Origin: Acutalibacter sp. | GTDB taxonomy: Bacteria; Bacillota; Clostridia; Oscillospirales; Acutalibacteraceae | Length of the DNA stretch: 8,176 nt | Assembly: GCA_022801475.1 (NCBI GenBank) | Contig: JAAWSH010000065.1 | Span: 1 to 8,176, forward strand | Direction of reading: 5' to 3' | Shown: positions 7,157 through 8,176 of the stretch, piece by piece | Layout of the letters: each line of letters opens with the position of its first letter | Numbering within the stretch: the stretch's first letter is position 1 | Translations under genes and position numbers: made by a program | The notes under the pieces: generated by a model | What the model saw: only the letters and a program-made list of their open reading frames with translations | What the model was told of the DNA's origin: nothing | The model's database searches: none

Positions 7157-7278
7157 TTCGTCAACCTATTAAAATCCGCTGGGAGAAGGCCGGCGCTTTT
7201 GCAACGCAAGAAGAGAACGCGTTCAGCAAGCGTAACTCTCGCTTCAGGACTTCTCCCTGGGTTCGAAAACTTGCTTTC
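7157..7278 (-). promoter_or_regulatory. Structured 5' leader of the M23-type gene
   Basis: Between the promoter and the start the minus strand contains GGGAGAAG (7250-7257), which pairs perfectly with CTTCTCCC (7181-7188). Inside this long-range stem are AAGCG/CGCTT (7228-7232 with 7240-7244) and AACGC/GCGTT (near 7204-7223). Together they resemble a closed multi-branch junction. It matches no riboswitch consensus that I can recall, and its role is unknown. Confidence 0.3.
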
Positions 7279-7284
7279 CAACCC

Positions 7285-7313
7285 ATTATATCACCCCTTC
7301 CTGCTAAAAGCAA
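7285..7313 (-). promoter_or_regulatory. Promoter of the M23-type gene, extended -10
   Basis: The minus strand has TTGCTT (7308-7313), 17 bases, then TATAAT (7285-7290) preceded by TGA, giving a perfect extended -10. Transcription would start near 7278, leaving a leader of about 155 bases before the TTG start. Confidence 0.7.
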
Positions 7314-7365
7314 TGGTTATGGGTGACAAACCTGGTTTCCGCCCTGCTAGTTTTTAATATGTTTA

Positions 7366-7515
7366 TTACAAGTGCCCCAGCCCAATCACGTTCTTATCAA
7401 AGGTGTGGTCCGTGGTGTTCCAGCGGAAGAGGCGGCGGACCCGCTGGCGCGGGAAACACGCTCTCTGGATAAGCCCGCAGACCAGCTTGCCTGGGGGAAG
7501 TCCCTGGCAAAGCTT
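7366..7515 (-). pseudogene. Possible remnant of a gene C-terminus
   Basis: The stretch 7314-7645 has no convincing complete gene. One minus-strand frame is open for 49 codons to a TAA at 7366-7368 and ends in a protein-like sequence, FRWNTTDHTFDKNVIGLGHL, preceded by a basic stretch (QRVRRL). It has no ATG, GTG or TTG and no ribosome binding site, and stops lie just upstream (7516-7518). The higher GC here compared with the AT-rich flanks would suit a decayed coding fragment. It may equally be chance. Confidence 0.2.
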
Positions 7516-7602
7516 TCACAAAAGTACTAAGTCCTGCGTCCAATCCACCGCGTTGATTCATTGTGGAAACTGGCGATACTCCTCCCAACTCACAGCCATT
7601 AT

Positions 7603-7660
7603 CTTAAAAAAACAGCTGGCCATTCTATATATTTAGGACCATGCCCTACGACTGCTTTTT
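7603..7660 (-). terminator. Possible terminator of the BlaI-type gene
   Basis: After the repressor's stop the minus strand reads AAAAAAGCAG, then CAGCTGTTTTTTT about 40 bases on. The A-run plus CAG can pair with CTG plus the T-run, with one bulged G, and a seven-T tract closes it. The inner part pairs poorly, so this is a weak candidate. Confidence 0.35.
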
Positions 7661-8080
7661 TAAACGTTTTTCCTCCTCTTCATCTTCTCTTCTGTACTCT
7701 TCAATGATTGCTTCCAGCTTTTGGATCAATTCATCCAGCTCTTCCTTTTCTTTCTGTTCTTTCTCCTTGCTCTTTTGTGCCCTTGCTTCGGCTCCCAGCC
7801 AAAAGAGCTTTTTCCTATCGGCCCCATCTTTCCGCGCAATCCCAAGATCATACGCTTCCTTGGTCAAGGCACAGCGAAAGCGTCGGACATGCTGATCAAA
7901 ACCACAGCGCTCAATCAGCCCCTTTTTTTCCAGCGAATACAATATCACCCGAGTATAATACCCTCCCCAGAAGGAGCTGCATAAGAGGTTCCGCACCTCA
8001 AAAGCGCTAAACACCTTATCTTGCTCCCAAAGGAAATTCATTACCTTCTTCTCACTTTTTGATAGAGATAATTTCGGCAT
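7646..8080 (-). CDS. BlaI/MecI/CopY-type winged-helix transcriptional repressor
   Basis: A 144-residue DNA-binding protein of the penicillinase-repressor family, which bind as dimers to dyad operators and often control beta-lactam or metal responses. The winged helix spans about 5-75: LSKSEKKVMNFLWEQ (6-20) is the first helix with the family's typical LW, FSAFEVRNLL (24-33) the second, YYTRVILYSLEKKGLIER (41-58) the recognition helix and following strand, and VRRFRCALTKEAY (65-77) the wing and exit. The rest, about 100-144, is very rich in Glu and Lys and looks like a coiled coil, in place of the compact dimerisation helices of classical BlaI. ATG 8080 directly follows GGGAGG; AAAGGAG 11 bases upstream is the likelier ribosome binding site. 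No sensor protease (BlaR1/MecR1) lies downstream; the upstream side is cut off by the window. The signal and targets are unknown. Confidence 0.82.
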   Translation of the reverse strand: MPKLSLSKSEKKVMNFLWEQDKVFSAFEVRNLLCSSFWGGYYTRVILYSLEKKGLIERCGFDQHVRRFRCALTKEAYDLGIARKDGADRKKLFWLGAEARAQKSKEKEQKEKEELDELIQKLEAIIEEYRREDEEEEKRLKKQS

Positions 8081-8136
8081 CCTCCCTCATGCTCCTTTCT
8101 GCTTCCATACTTAAAAGTTCAAGCAAACTCGGACTA

Positions 8137-8169
8137 TTTTGCGCCTGCAAAACCATATTTTATATTATA
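8137..8169 (-). promoter_or_regulatory. Promoter -10 and candidate operator of the BlaI-type gene
   Basis: The minus strand has TATAAT (8164-8169); its -35 would fall beyond the window end. Just downstream, at about +5 to +20 of the expected transcript, TTTTGC-AGGC-GCAAAA (8137-8152) is a perfect inverted repeat with a 4-base centre. Its place suits an autorepression operator. It lacks the classic TACA/TGTA core of BlaI operators, so assigning it to this protein is inference. Confidence 0.5.
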
Positions 8170-8176
8170 ATTCATA

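Noticed and set aside
7099..7281. Minus-strand 60-codon frame in the leader of the M23-type gene
   Set aside because: It overlaps the M23 start in another frame, has no good ribosome binding site, and covers the folded leader. It looks like a chance frame.
7403..7636. Plus-strand open frame of 77 codons
   Set aside because: No ribosome binding site, odd Arg/Ser/Trp-rich composition, and no recognisable domain. It lies over the possible minus-strand remnant.
8053..8091. Tiny minus-strand reading frame (MREDAEIISIKK) overlapping the repressor start
   Set aside because: The AGGAG is only one base from its ATG, too close for initiation. It is more likely the distant ribosome binding site of the repressor itself.

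Overview
The window reads as chromosomal DNA from a Gram-positive anaerobe of the class Clostridia, most likely an Oscillospiraceae/Ruminococcaceae-type gut or rumen bacterium. This rests on moderate to high GC coding sequence with AT-rich promoters, strong AGGAGG-type ribosome binding sites, extended -10 TGnTATAAT promoters, an LplB-type sugar permease, an ECF S component, a BlaI-type repressor and a stand-alone short malic enzyme. This is inference from gene types; no marker gene such as rRNA is present.

Layout, left to right. (1) 1-654, minus strand: the front two thirds of an LplB-type carbohydrate ABC permease, which meets a TGA inside its EAA loop at 19-21. (2) 928-1362, minus: a 144-residue protein of unknown function with an internal repeat, ending in a clear hairpin terminator. 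(3) 1363-1712: an intergenic region with a two-hairpin palindromic element and a good promoter facing right. (4) 1713-2732 and 2843-3898, plus: a divergent MreB-like actin followed by a YbhN/MprF-type flippase-like membrane protein. They are closed by a strong, probably bidirectional terminator at 3921-3967. (5) 3980-4561, minus: an ECF transporter S component behind a long, strongly folded leader (about 4608-4785) with an apparent loop-loop pairing. (6) 4850-6022, minus: an NAD(P)-dependent malic enzyme. (7) 6155-7120, minus: an M23/LytM-type metallopeptidase-like protein without a signal peptide, with its own folded leader. (8) 7314-7645: a mostly gene-free stretch holding at most a gene remnant. 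(9) 7646-8080, minus: a BlaI/MecI-type repressor with a charged coiled-coil tail and a dyad just downstream of its promoter.

The genes look like mostly independent transcription units rather than one pathway. Plausible links are the MreB-like/flippase-like pair (cell shape or envelope) and possible read-through from the malic enzyme into the S component, because no terminator is visible between them. I see no defence system, CRISPR array, prophage, transposase, tRNA or rRNA. The most promising undescribed element is the folded RNA leader in front of the S component.
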